A DNA stretch of 40,073 nucleotides from Petralouisia muris. GTDB lineage: Bacteria > Bacillota > Clostridia > Lachnospirales > Lachnospiraceae. Positions 7,188 to 14,805 of this stretch are shown piece after piece. Where the stretch lies: positions 1 through 40,073 of the forward strand of contig NZ_SRYA01000044.1 of the NCBI RefSeq assembly GCF_004793545.1, given 5' to 3'. Below the pieces are notes generated by a model. The model was given only the letters and a program-made list of their open reading frames with translations. It did no database searches and was not told the origin of the DNA. Both the position numbers and the translations under genes were made by a program. Within the stretch, counting starts at the first letter, position 1; the number at the start of each line of letters is the position of its first letter.

Positions 7188-7667
7188 ATGAAAAATTCAG
7201 AAGTGGAAGCAATTTTAAAATTTTACAAGTGGATTGACTTGGATATTAAAGTAGCAAGTGAGTGGCTAGAGCAGTACGAAGCCGGATACAATCCGTTAGG
7301 GGCGGTTGAATATGACGGTATGCCACACGGCAATAAATTAGGCGATAGTACGGCTTTACTTGCTATGAAGTTGGCAGAAACGGACACAAAGGAACGCATA
7401 GACACCCTAAAAAGTCGAATTAAGGAATTAAAGAAACTTAGGACGCAGATTTTTAAGGAAATTTCCTCATTGTCGGCACTCCACAAAGTAATCATATGTG
7501 GGTTATACCTGCAGGGGAAGAAATGGGAGCAGATAGGGGAAGAAATAGGCTACAGTGTGCGCCACGCCAAAAATATAAGGTGCGAAGCCTTAAAAGTCTT
7601 GGGCGAAAAATTAGCAAGGAATAGGATTGTATCACGAAGCAAAATTATTAAAGAGAATTTGCAGTAA
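7188..7667 (+). CDS. Putative late transcription regulator (ArpU/sigma-like, C-terminal HTH)
   Basis: 159 residues. The start is ATG 7188 with AGGAGGATT upstream; the frame is open from 7143. The C-terminal part (about 110-150) is a sigma-region-4-like helix-turn-helix (KKWEQIGEEIGYSVRHAKNI), preceded by a coiled region (RIDTLKSRIKELKKLR). Small proteins of this build directly upstream of terminase genes in Firmicutes phages are late-gene activators of the ArpU type. Immediately after its stop lies the first of two identical tandem-repeat promoters (7670 and 11386), each lacking a normally spaced -35 box, which fits activator-dependent transcription. That this protein acts there is an inference. 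Confidence 0.7.
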   Translation: MKNSEVEAILKFYKWIDLDIKVASEWLEQYEAGYNPLGAVEYDGMPHGNKLGDSTALLAMKLAETDTKERIDTLKSRIKELKKLRTQIFKEISSLSALHKVIICGLYLQGKKWEQIGEEIGYSVRHAKNIRCEALKVLGEKLARNRIVSRSKIIKENLQ

Positions 7668-7669
7668 AG

Positions 7670-7704
7670 ATTGCCCACCATTGCCCGATTTTTTATGGTA
7701 TGAT
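7670..7704 (+). promoter_or_regulatory. Putative activator-dependent late promoter 1
   Basis: Tandem ATTGCCC repeats at 7670-7676 and 7680-7686, one helical turn apart, then TATGAT at 7699-7704. The same arrangement with identical spacing occurs at 11386-11420. No -35 box stands at 17 bp, so the repeats are probably activator sites. Confidence 0.65.
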
Positions 7705-7723
7705 AGTAGCGTGAAAAGGAATG

Positions 7724-7764
7724 AAAGGGCAGCAGGATTATTGATAAAATCCCGCTGCCCTTTT
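7724..7764 (+). terminator. Leader terminator-like hairpin after late promoter 1
   Basis: Stem AAAGGGCAGC/GCTGCCCTTT, extended by GGATT/AATCC with one mismatch, and a T-run. It starts about 20 nt after the -10 box and before the terminase genes. This implies attenuation or antitermination of the late operon. Confidence 0.6.
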
Positions 7765-7853
7765 GCACGGCGTTTTTGAAATTTTGCAAAAATGCGGTAA
7801 TTCCGGGGTAATGGAACTCCGGGAAATGGGAAAACAAACAAAGGAGGGATACC

Positions 7854-8657
7854 ATGCCACGGAAAAAAGACGAAAAGAGGGAAAAGGCGAAGCAGATTTT
7901 TTTAGATTCTAACGGATTGGCAAAAAACCCCGAAATAGCGAAGGCGTTGGGGGTGGATTCGGCAAAAATAGCAAAGTGGAAATGTATGGATAAATGGAAA
8001 GAAGAACTTGAAAATAAGCCGAAAAAACAGGGGGCGCAAAAAGGAAACCAAAACGCAAAAGGACACGGCGCACCAAAACGCAATAGAAATGCACAGACGC
8101 ATGGGGCGTATTCCACAGTATATTTTGATGAACTGACAGAAGAGGAAAAGAAGTTAATAGAATCCGTCACGCTTGATACATCAGAAAATATGCTAAGAGA
8201 GTTACAGACACTTATAGCAAAAGAAAACGATTTAAAGAAGAGGATAGCAGAACTTAACAGCAACAACACAGGGGAATTATTTGTTGACCGTGTAGTTGAA
8301 ATGCGTACACCTAAAAAGGCGGAGGATAGTGACCCATACGGCACATATACAGGGGAAGCCACAGAGGGAAGCAGTAAACCGCCGTTAGATGTGGCTATGG
8401 AAACAACCATTAAATCAAGTGCATTTGAAAGAGCAATGAAGCTAGAAGCAGAGTTAAACAAGATACACGGACGCATTATAAAGCTACTGGATTCTATCAA
8501 GTCTTATGAGTTAGAGCAAAGAAGAATAAGCCTAGAAGAAAGACGCTATGCACTTATGAAACAAAAGGTAAGCGGTGTGTATGACGTTGACCCGGACACA
8601 GGAGAGATAGACGATACATACATAGAGAACGAAGAGCAAGAGGGCGTGGAAGAGTGA
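7854..8657 (+). CDS. Small terminase-like DNA-packaging protein
   Basis: 267 residues. The N-terminus is a helix-turn-helix of the phage terminase small subunit type (REKAKQIFLDSNGLAKNPEIAKALGV, then KIAKWKCMDKWKEEL). A basic glycine/asparagine linker follows (GAQKGNQNAKGHGAPKRNRNAQTHGA), then a long helical C-terminus. That linker with NAKGHGAP is typical of PBSX-type TerS proteins. It recognises packaging DNA and hands it to the large subunit. AAAGGAGGG precedes the ATG. A second small-subunit candidate lies at 8815, so the division of labour is unclear. Confidence 0.75.
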   Translation: MPRKKDEKREKAKQIFLDSNGLAKNPEIAKALGVDSAKIAKWKCMDKWKEELENKPKKQGAQKGNQNAKGHGAPKRNRNAQTHGAYSTVYFDELTEEEKKLIESVTLDTSENMLRELQTLIAKENDLKKRIAELNSNNTGELFVDRVVEMRTPKKAEDSDPYGTYTGEATEGSSKPPLDVAMETTIKSSAFERAMKLEAELNKIHGRIIKLLDSIKSYELEQRRISLEERRYALMKQKVSGVYDVDPDTGEIDDTYIENEEQEGVEE

Positions 8658-8814
8658 CAAGAGAGGGCACACAGCACGGCATGAGGGCAGACAGTCAAAG
8701 GTACTGTAAGCCGTCTGAAAGGCTTGCGGGTGCCGTGACCCCAAAACTTGCCTAGCCTCCGGGGAAAAATCGACTTCCAAAACGCCGGAAATTTTTTTAA
8801 GGGGGTAGGATTTT
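8658..8814 (+). other. Candidate cos/packaging region
   Basis: 157 nt without a gene between two terminase small-subunit candidates. It contains short inverted repeats (GGCAC...GTGCC type) and a GC-rich centre followed by an A/T-rich end. GpA-type terminases cut at cos near their own genes, so this is the most likely cos locus in the window; no site can be proven from sequence alone. Confidence 0.35.
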
Positions 8815-9312
8815 TTGAAACTTTATGATAAAAATGCGGTTGCAAAATTTCTTGATATGACCCCTAAGAATGTTGAACGGCTGACAGACAAAGGGGTATT
8901 GCGAACCGTGGGCGAAACGAAATTGTATTCGCTGACAGAAGCCAACCACGACTATATAAGATATTTGAGGGACCGAAACCCGGAAACGGAGGAAGCGGTA
9001 GACCTAAACGAAGAGAGGGCAAAGCTGACAAAGGCAAAGCGTCTTAATGAGGAGTTGGATTTGGCGTTGAAGCGTGGGGAACTGCACAAGGCAGAGGATG
9101 TAAAAAAAATAATGTCTGCCACGCTGATAAATTTTAAAAGCCGTCTAAGTGCAATTCCGGCAGAGGAGGCAGATAAACTAGCAACCATGACGGATAAGGC
9201 AAAGATTTTTTTATACCTCAATACAAAGATAAAAGAAGCATTGGCAGAGTTATCTAATTTTGAGGAAATTTTTAAGGAGGAAATACAGGAAGATGAAGAG
9301 GGAAACGATTGA
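8815..9312 (+). CDS. Nu1-like terminase small subunit
   Basis: 165 residues from a TTG start preceded by AAGGGGGTAGGA. The N-terminus is a MerR/Nu1-like winged HTH (YDKNAVAKFLDMTPKNVERL, then LRTVGETKLYSLTEAN). A helical arm follows (DLNEERAKLTKAKRLNEELDLALKRGEL) that in this family contacts the large subunit. It overlaps the large terminase gene by 20 nt. It is the expected partner of a GpA-type large subunit. Confidence 0.78.
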   Translation: MKLYDKNAVAKFLDMTPKNVERLTDKGVLRTVGETKLYSLTEANHDYIRYLRDRNPETEEAVDLNEERAKLTKAKRLNEELDLALKRGELHKAEDVKKIMSATLINFKSRLSAIPAEEADKLATMTDKAKIFLYLNTKIKEALAELSNFEEIFKEEIQEDEEGND

Positions 9313-11137
9313 CCTTTTCAAAGATATATTCAAGGTGTTAGAACCGCCCCCGGACTTGACATTATCACAATGGGCCGATAAATACCGCCGTCTTTCCTCT
9401 GAATCGGGAAGCAAGGGAGGACGTTGGCACACGGATAAAGCACCGTGGCAGCGGGAAATAATGGACGCTATAACCGATATATCCGTTGAAAAAGTTGTAG
9501 TAATGTCTGCTGCACAAATGGGAAAAACAGACGCTTTTTTATTAAATACAATAGGGTATTATATGCACTATGACCCCTGTACAATGCTATGTATGCAGCC
9601 AACTTTGAGCCTTGCGGAAACTCTAAGCAAAGATAGGTTAATGCCAATGGTAAGGGATACCCCGGCATTAAAAGACAAAATCAATGAGAAAAGCCGGACA
9701 AGCGGAAACACGATTTTTAAAAAGTCTTTTCCGGGCGGTCGTATCACAATGACAGGGGCAAACTCCCCGACAGAACTTAGAAGCCGTCCGATTCGTGTAT
9801 TGTTGGCAGATGAAATAGACGCATACCCGCCAACGGCAGGGGCAGAGGGGGACCCACTTATTTTAGCCGGAAAGCGTTTGACTACTTACTGGAATCGTAA
9901 GGAAGTAGATACAAGCACACCGACAATAAAAGGGGCAAGCCGTATAGAAATGGAGTACGAACATTCGACAATGGAAGAATGGAACGTACCGTGTCCGAGT
10001 TGCGGAGAGCTTCAGCCGTTGGAATGGGCGAACCTTAGTTACAAAGTTGACGCTGACGGGGAAGTAGAAAGCGTTACCTATGTTTGTGCGAAATGTGGGG
10101 TTATTCATTCGGAGGTAGAATGGAAAGACCATTTTAACGAGGGCAGATATATAGCGAAATACCCAAAAAGAAAAATAAGGGGTTTTCATTTCAACTCTTT
10201 AGCGTCAACTTTTTTTGGTTGGGATAAAATCGTAAAAGGTTTTATTGAAGCTGACGCAGCAGTAAAAAAAGGAAACGTGGAGTTGATGAAATCATGGGTA
10301 AACACAGAGTTAGGGCAGACGTGGGAAGAGGACGGCGAAAAGGCAAGCAAGGACGATTTATTAAAACGCCGTGAAAAGTACCATTGTGAAGTGCCGGACG
10401 AAGTGATAGCGATTACTGCAGGTATTGATACGCAAGATGACAGATTCGAGATTGAGGTTGTAGGTTGGGGCGTAGGGCATGAATCATACGGAATAATTTA
10501 TAAGCGGATTTACGGCGATTTGAAACAGCAGGAAGTATGGCAGAATTTAGACGAATTTCTTTTACAGAAATTCAAAAAGGCAGATGGTACACAGTTGCGT
10601 ATAATATGCGCCTGTATGGATTCGGGAGGACACTTCCCAAACAAAGTATATAAATTTTGCAAGGCAAGGACGGCGAGAAAAATATTTGCGATAAAAGGAA
10701 AAGGCGGTGCGGACCGTCCGTATATTCCGAAACCGTCAAAAAATAACAGGGAGCAGGCATATTTATTTACTTTGGGCGTGGATATAGGAAAATCCCTTTT
10801 ATTACAGAGATTGCAGATAGAGGAAGAGGGTCCCGGATACTGCCACTTCCCGAAAGATGAAAACGGATATGTGCGAGGGTATGACGAAGATTACTTTAAG
10901 GGATTGACAGCAGAAAAACAGGTATTGCACTATAAAAAGGGCAGACCATATTTTGAGTGGGAACTTACAGGCGAAACAAAGAGGAATGAGCCGTTAGATT
11001 GTAGGAATTACGCACAGGCAGCAATAGAAATAACAGGCTTGACCCTCAAAGAACCGCCAAAGAAAGAAACAGGAACACAAGCACCCCCGAAAAGAACAAA
11101 AAGACGTAGGGGAAATAGAAGCGGAGGTATATCATAA
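9293..11137 (+). CDS. Terminase large subunit, GpA family
   Basis: 614 residues from ATG 9293; an upstream in-frame TTG at 9260 is less likely. ATPase domain: Walker A-like SAAQMGKTDAF near residue 70 and Walker B VLLADEID near residue 160. A zinc-binding insert has CPSCGE and CAKCGV (about 220-265). The nuclease domain holds GIDTQDDRFEIEVVGWG near residue 375 and CMDSGGH near 440. The family cuts concatemeric DNA at cos and pumps it into the prohead. The basic tail (PPKRTKRRRGNRSGG) is variable. It overlaps its neighbours on both sides. Confidence 0.93.
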   Translation: MKRETIDLFKDIFKVLEPPPDLTLSQWADKYRRLSSESGSKGGRWHTDKAPWQREIMDAITDISVEKVVVMSAAQMGKTDAFLLNTIGYYMHYDPCTMLCMQPTLSLAETLSKDRLMPMVRDTPALKDKINEKSRTSGNTIFKKSFPGGRITMTGANSPTELRSRPIRVLLADEIDAYPPTAGAEGDPLILAGKRLTTYWNRKEVDTSTPTIKGASRIEMEYEHSTMEEWNVPCPSCGELQPLEWANLSYKVDADGEVESVTYVCAKCGVIHSEVEWKDHFNEGRYIAKYPKRKIRGFHFNSLASTFFGWDKIVKGFIEADAAVKKGNVELMKSWVNTELGQTWEEDGEKASKDDLLKRREKYHCEVPDEVIAITAGIDTQDDRFEIEVVGWGVGHESYGIIYKRIYGDLKQQEVWQNLDEFLLQKFKKADGTQLRIICACMDSGGHFPNKVYKFCKARTARKIFAIKGKGGADRPYIPKPSKNNREQAYLFTLGVDIGKSLLLQRLQIEEEGPGYCHFPKDENGYVRGYDEDYFKGLTAEKQVLHYKKGRPYFEWELTGETKRNEPLDCRNYAQAAIEITGLTLKEPPKKETGTQAPPKRTKRRRGNRSGGIS

Positions 11138-11373
11138 TGGCAGCAATAACATTACAAACGGCAAAAAAACACTTGGATATGTGGTTAGAAGCTGAAAGCG
11201 AGGTTGCAATCAATCAAGCCTATACTATTGGCGGTAAGTCGTTTACAAGGGCAGATTTGGGCGAAATACGCAAGCAAATAGAGTATTGGAGCAATAAGGT
11301 ACAGGAATTAGAGAATATAGCCAAAAGAAAGGGCAGAAACAGGATTTACAGGGTCGTGCCGAGGGATTTATAA
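11137..11373 (+). CDS. Head-tail joining protein, DUF6148/gpW-like
   Basis: 78 residues. The pattern AKKHLDMWLEAESEVA...QAYTIGGKSFTRADLGEIRKQIEYW matches the small gpW-like protein (DUF6148) between large terminase and portal in lambda-like heads. It is thought to close the portal ring and prepare for tail joining. The ATG overlaps the terminase stop (TAATG). Full length for the family. Confidence 0.8.
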   Translation: MAAITLQTAKKHLDMWLEAESEVAINQAYTIGGKSFTRADLGEIRKQIEYWSNKVQELENIAKRKGRNRIYRVVPRDL

Positions 11374-11385
11374 AATTTCTGAAAG

Positions 11386-11420
11386 ATTGCCCACCATTGC
11401 CCGCTTTTTTATGATATTAT
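11386..11420 (+). promoter_or_regulatory. Putative activator-dependent late promoter 2
   Basis: Second copy of the tandem ATTGCCC element (11386-11392 and 11396-11402), followed by TATTAT at 11415-11420 with the same spacing as at 7670. It probably raises structural gene expression from the portal onwards. Confidence 0.65.
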
Positions 11421-11433
11421 ATAAAATAGCAAA

Positions 11434-11475
11434 AGCACCAAAGGAAATACAAAGCGTTTCCGAGGTGCTATTTTT
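11434..11475 (+). terminator. Leader terminator-like hairpin after late promoter 2
   Basis: Stem AGCACC..GGAAA / TTTCC..GGTGCT with a small internal loop, followed by ATTTTTG. It lies between the promoter and the portal ribosome binding site, mirroring the first cassette with unrelated stem sequence. Confidence 0.6.
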
Positions 11476-11503
11476 GTGCGGTTAGAAAGGAGGTTAGGGC
11501 GGT

Positions 11504-13123
11504 TTGAATCCGATTGACAGGGTAATAAAGGCAGTTTCCCCGGAAAAGGCGTTAAAAAGGGAAGTCGCAAGGAAACGGCTAAGTATGATAAACAGCGGAT
11601 ACGGCAACTATGGGGGAAATTCGGTTAAGAAATCGGTTATAGGTTGGACGCATGGGGGCGGTAGCCACAGGGAAGATATAGAGGACAATATAGACCCGTT
11701 ACGCCAACGGTCAAGGGATTTGTATTATGGCGGGTCAAACATTGCAACAGGTGCGGTAAAAAGGCTTAGGACAAATACGGTAGGCACAGGCTTACACCTA
11801 AAAAGCACGGTAAACGAGGAAACATTAGGCATTACGGCAGATGAAGCAAGGAAATTAGAGGAAACCATAGAAAGGGAGTTTGCACATTGGGCGAACTCTA
11901 CAAATTGCGACTTGGAGCGGTTGGATAATTTCTACCAGTTGCAGCAGTTGGCTTTACTCAATGCCTTACTTAGTGGGGATTCGTTCGCACTGATGAAAAC
12001 CACGAAGAGGACCGGCAGCATATACGATTTAAGGGTTGAACTTATCGAAGCTGACAGGGTAAGCACCCCGGACGGCGAAACAATCAACCCTTTATTTTGT
12101 GAGGGCGTGGAGAAGAATAAAGCCGGGGAAGTGGTAGCGTACCATATTTCAAAATTCCACCCGCTATCATTTGCGGACAGAAACCCTAGAGAGTGGGTCC
12201 GTGTGGAAGCATACGGACAAAAGACAGGCAGGAAAAATATTTTGCATATTATGAATCGGGAGCGTATCGGGCAAGTGCGGGGCGTTCCTTTTTTATCCCC
12301 TGTAATTGAAACAATAAAGCAGTTAGGGCGGTACACCGAAGCGGAAGTTGTGGCAGCAGTTGTAAGCGGACTGATTACGGTATTTATCGAAAAGGAAAGC
12401 GCAAGTGATGATTCGGCTTTTGGGGAAGTTGTGCCGGAAGAAATGCAAGTTGACGCAGAGGACGAAAACAGTATAGAACTTGCACCGGGGGCGGTTATTG
12501 ACTTGGGCGAGGGGGAAAAGGCGAACATGACAACCCCAGGCAGACCCAACTCCAATTTTGACCCATTTGTAATGGCGGTTATAAAACAGATAGGGGCAGC
12601 GTTAGAAATACCGTATGAAATACTTATCATGGCATTTACTAATAATTATTCAGCGTCAAGGGCCGCTATTTTGGAGTTTTTTAAAGTAATAAAGATGTAT
12701 CGGGAATGGTTTATAGCTGATTTTTGCCAACCGATTTATGAGGAGTGGCTATGTGAAGCGGTAGCGAAAGGCAGGGTACAGGCACCCGGCTTTTTTAATG
12801 ACCCGATTATCAAAGACGCATACTGCTCCGCAGAATGGAATGGGCCGAGTGCCGGACAGCTTGACCCGGTAAAAGAGGTACAGGCAGCAGAATTAAGGGT
12901 ACAGGGCGGGTACTCTACAAGGGAAAAAGAAGCAACGGAACTTACAGGCACAGACTTTTACAAAAATGTAAAACAGCGAAAGAGGGAAGAGGAACTGCTA
13001 AAGGAGGTAACAGGAAGTGCAAAGAAAGGATTTAATGCCGGGGATACTGGAGATAAGGAATCAGACACAGACCCCGACAAGGAAGCTGACAGACAGGACA
13101 GAGAGGAAGAAACCGAGGAATAA
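11504..13123 (+). CDS. Portal protein, lambda family
   Basis: 539 residues from TTG 11504 after AGAAAGGAGG. N-terminal residues include RQRSRDLYYGGSNIATGAVKRLRTNTVGTGL, a hallmark of lambda-type portals. The middle has FLSPVIETIKQLGRYTEAEV, and IPYEILIMAFTNNYSASRAAILEFFK near 380 is the conserved wing/stem signature. It forms the dodecameric DNA gate at one capsid vertex. The acidic C-terminus (DTDPDKEADRQDREEETEE) is codon-shared with the protease N-terminus over a 107-nt overlap. Confidence 0.93.
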   Translation: MNPIDRVIKAVSPEKALKREVARKRLSMINSGYGNYGGNSVKKSVIGWTHGGGSHREDIEDNIDPLRQRSRDLYYGGSNIATGAVKRLRTNTVGTGLHLKSTVNEETLGITADEARKLEETIEREFAHWANSTNCDLERLDNFYQLQQLALLNALLSGDSFALMKTTKRTGSIYDLRVELIEADRVSTPDGETINPLFCEGVEKNKAGEVVAYHISKFHPLSFADRNPREWVRVEAYGQKTGRKNILHIMNRERIGQVRGVPFLSPVIETIKQLGRYTEAEVVAAVVSGLITVFIEKESASDDSAFGEVVPEEMQVDAEDENSIELAPGAVIDLGEGEKANMTTPGRPNSNFDPFVMAVIKQIGAALEIPYEILIMAFTNNYSASRAAILEFFKVIKMYREWFIADFCQPIYEEWLCEAVAKGRVQAPGFFNDPIIKDAYCSAEWNGPSAGQLDPVKEVQAAELRVQGGYSTREKEATELTGTDFYKNVKQRKREEELLKEVTGSAKKGFNAGDTGDKESDTDPDKEADRQDREEETEE

Positions 13124-14234
13124 AGGCGAGATAAACAGGTTTTGGAATTTTGTAGCAAACAAAGAGGAAAACACGGCAGAACTCTTATTATATGGGGAAA
13201 TATCGGAGTATTCATGGTATGAGGACGATATAACCCCGAAAGAGTTTAACAAAGACCTTAAAGCCGTAGGCGAGGTTGAAGAAATAACCGTCCGTATCAA
13301 TTCGGGCGGTGGAGATGTGTTCGCAGCGGTAGCGATATATACACGGCTGAAAGAACACAAGGCAAATATAGCCGTGAAAATAGACGGTTGGTGTGCGAGT
13401 GCTGCCACGATTATAGCAATGGCGGGGGATTCTATCGAAATATCGGTAGGCGGTATCTTTATGATACATGACCCGGCAGCAGGGATTTTGGGATATTACA
13501 AGGCAGACGAATTAAAGAAGATTGCGGACGAACTGGAAACAATCAAACAATCTATTGTTAATTGCTACATGACCGTAACGGACAAGTCAGAGGACGAAAT
13601 AAAAAACCTTATGACAGATGAAACATGGTTTACGGGGGAGGAAGCCGTGGAAGCCGGATTTTGTACCGCAGTAATGCTTACAGAGGTTGAAACGGAAGTT
13701 GAGGACGCAGAAAAGATTATTGTTAATTCTGTACCAATCAATTTAAAGGCATACCATACAGTGCCAAAAGGATTATTAGGCTATGCCAATAGCCATAATA
13801 ATAAACCCAATGTAAAAAACGATAAGGAGGACGAAACAATGACATTGGAAGAGTTTAAGACTAAGCACCCGGAAGTTGCTGACGCTTACAAAAATGAAAT
13901 TATGGCAACGGCAAAGACAGGGGAAGCGGACAGCACGGCAGCAGTAGACGCAGAGAGGGCAAGGATAAAGGCGATTGACGAAATCACTTTGCCGGGGTTT
14001 GAGGATTTGGCAAACAAGGCAAAGTATGAAACGCCTGTAAGTGCGGAGGCGTTTGCTATGCAGATTGTGGCAGCACAGAAAAAGGCGGGGAATAAATTTT
14101 TAAATGACCGTGAAGCAGATTTAGAGGACTCCGGCGTTAATGATGTAAACCCCGTATCAAACAAGGGCGGGGCAGATGATGAAGCGGACCCGTTCGGGAA
14201 AATCATTGATGAAATGTACCCACAGGCGAAATAA
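13017..14234 (+). CDS. ClpP-like prohead protease with C-terminal scaffold domain
   Basis: 405 residues from GTG 13017; AAGGAGG lies 9 nt upstream. The ClpP/SppA-like domain spans about residues 50-235: INSGGGDVFAA forms the oxyanion glycine region, DGWCASAATIIAMAGD carries the nucleophile serine, and FMIHDPA carries the histidine. A linker follows, then a Glu/Ala-rich region (about 275-405) that looks like scaffold. It processes head proteins during prohead assembly. The scaffold part has its own start and ribosome binding site (see 13839), as in the lambda C/Nu3 arrangement. Confidence 0.9.
   Translation: MQRKDLMPGILEIRNQTQTPTRKLTDRTERKKPRNKGEINRFWNFVANKEENTAELLLYGEISEYSWYEDDITPKEFNKDLKAVGEVEEITVRINSGGGDVFAAVAIYTRLKEHKANIAVKIDGWCASAATIIAMAGDSIEISVGGIFMIHDPAAGILGYYKADELKKIADELETIKQSIVNCYMTVTDKSEDEIKNLMTDETWFTGEEAVEAGFCTAVMLTEVETEVEDAEKIIVNSVPINLKAYHTVPKGLLGYANSHNNKPNVKNDKEDETMTLEEFKTKHPEVADAYKNEIMATAKTGEADSTAAVDAERARIKAIDEITLPGFEDLANKAKYETPVSAEAFAMQIVAAQKKAGNKFLNDREADLEDSGVNDVNPVSNKGGADDEADPFGKIIDEMYPQAK
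13839..14234 (+). CDS. Nested capsid scaffold protein (in-frame internal start)
   Basis: 131 residues in the same frame as the protease C-terminus, starting MTLEEFKTKHPEVADAYKNE. The evidence for an independent start is AAGGAGG at 13824-13830, exactly 8 nt before an ATG at codon 275. The product is acidic and helical with a hydrophobic C-terminal segment (FGKIIDEMYPQ), fitting a scaffolding protein that binds the capsid protein. In lambda the scaffold Nu3 is likewise nested in protease gene C. Production is inferred. Confidence 0.7.
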   Translation: MTLEEFKTKHPEVADAYKNEIMATAKTGEADSTAAVDAERARIKAIDEITLPGFEDLANKAKYETPVSAEAFAMQIVAAQKKAGNKFLNDREADLEDSGVNDVNPVSNKGGADDEADPFGKIIDEMYPQAK

Positions 14235-14248
14235 GGAGGTAATGAGAA

Positions 14249-14614
14249 ATGGCAGCAGGAAAAGAATTGTTGGGAAGCTACACCCCTAAAATGATACACG
14301 CCGGGGATTATCCCGTTGTGACCGATTCGGGCACAGTTGCAGACAATAACACGGTTATAGAACTTATGCCCGTGACGCTTGGAACGGACGGAAAATTATC
14401 AGCCGTAACCGCTGATACCGTGGAGGATGTATACGGACTTGCAGCAGAATCAGCAGAAGCCGGGGAAGAGGTAGTTATCTATCTGACAGGGCAGTTTTTC
14501 GGGGAAGCGTTGGAAGTGCCGACAGGAACAACAGCAGCGGATTTTAAAGCACCGTTTAGAAAGTTAGGTATTTTCTTGGTGGATACCGAAAACGCAACAA
14601 CACAGAAAGAATAG
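14249..14614 (+). CDS. Head decoration protein, gpD family
   Basis: 121 residues, about the size of lambda gpD. It begins GSYTPKMIHAGDYPVVTDSGTV and continues with beta-rich segments (LGTDGKLSAVTADTVEDVYGLAAESAEAGEEVVIYLTG). It trimerises on the capsid surface and stabilises the expanded shell. AAGGAGGTAATG precedes the ATG. Codons 24-29 (VTDSGT) coincide with a dispersed near-palindrome. Confidence 0.85.
   Translation: MAAGKELLGSYTPKMIHAGDYPVVTDSGTVADNNTVIELMPVTLGTDGKLSAVTADTVEDVYGLAAESAEAGEEVVIYLTGQFFGEALEVPTGTTAADFKAPFRKLGIFLVDTENATTQKE
14318..14334 (+). promoter_or_regulatory. Dispersed near-palindrome copy 2
   Basis: GTGACCGATTCGGGCAC inside the decoration protein gene, about 70 nt after its start codon. 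It carries one base change (A to G) at an unpaired position of the pattern. Confidence 0.5.
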
Positions 14615-14625
14615 GAGGCTTATCA

Positions 14626-14787
14626 ATGATACAAATTACAATGACAAGTGGAATTTATGACGAATGGAAGCCGGAACAGTATACAGATTATATGTATGAC
14701 GGAAAGTGCTTTATTGTTATGAAAGGCGAACAGTGGGTAGGGATTTATAATTTAGACAGTGTTAGAAGAATTGTAATTGACAAATAG
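14626..14787 (+). CDS. Small hypothetical protein in head operon
   Basis: 53 residues (MIQITMTSGIYDEWKPEQYTD at the start, ending VRRIVIDK), with ATAGGAGGC at good spacing. It is too short for a standard search cut-off but fills the space between decoration and capsid genes with the same ribosome binding style. The beta-like alternation suggests a small folded protein; family unknown. Confidence 0.6.
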   Translation: MIQITMTSGIYDEWKPEQYTDYMYDGKCFIVMKGEQWVGIYNLDSVRRIVIDK

Positions 14788-14805
14788 AAAAGGAGATAAC
14801 AGGAT

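Noticed and set aside
7550-8500. 316-residue reverse-strand frame
   Set aside because: Runs opposite to the terminase gene and late promoter, with low-complexity Ser/Phe-rich sequence typical of a shadow.
11932-12630. 232-residue reverse-strand frame
   Set aside because: Antisense of the conserved portal gene; no ribosome binding site or recognisable domain.
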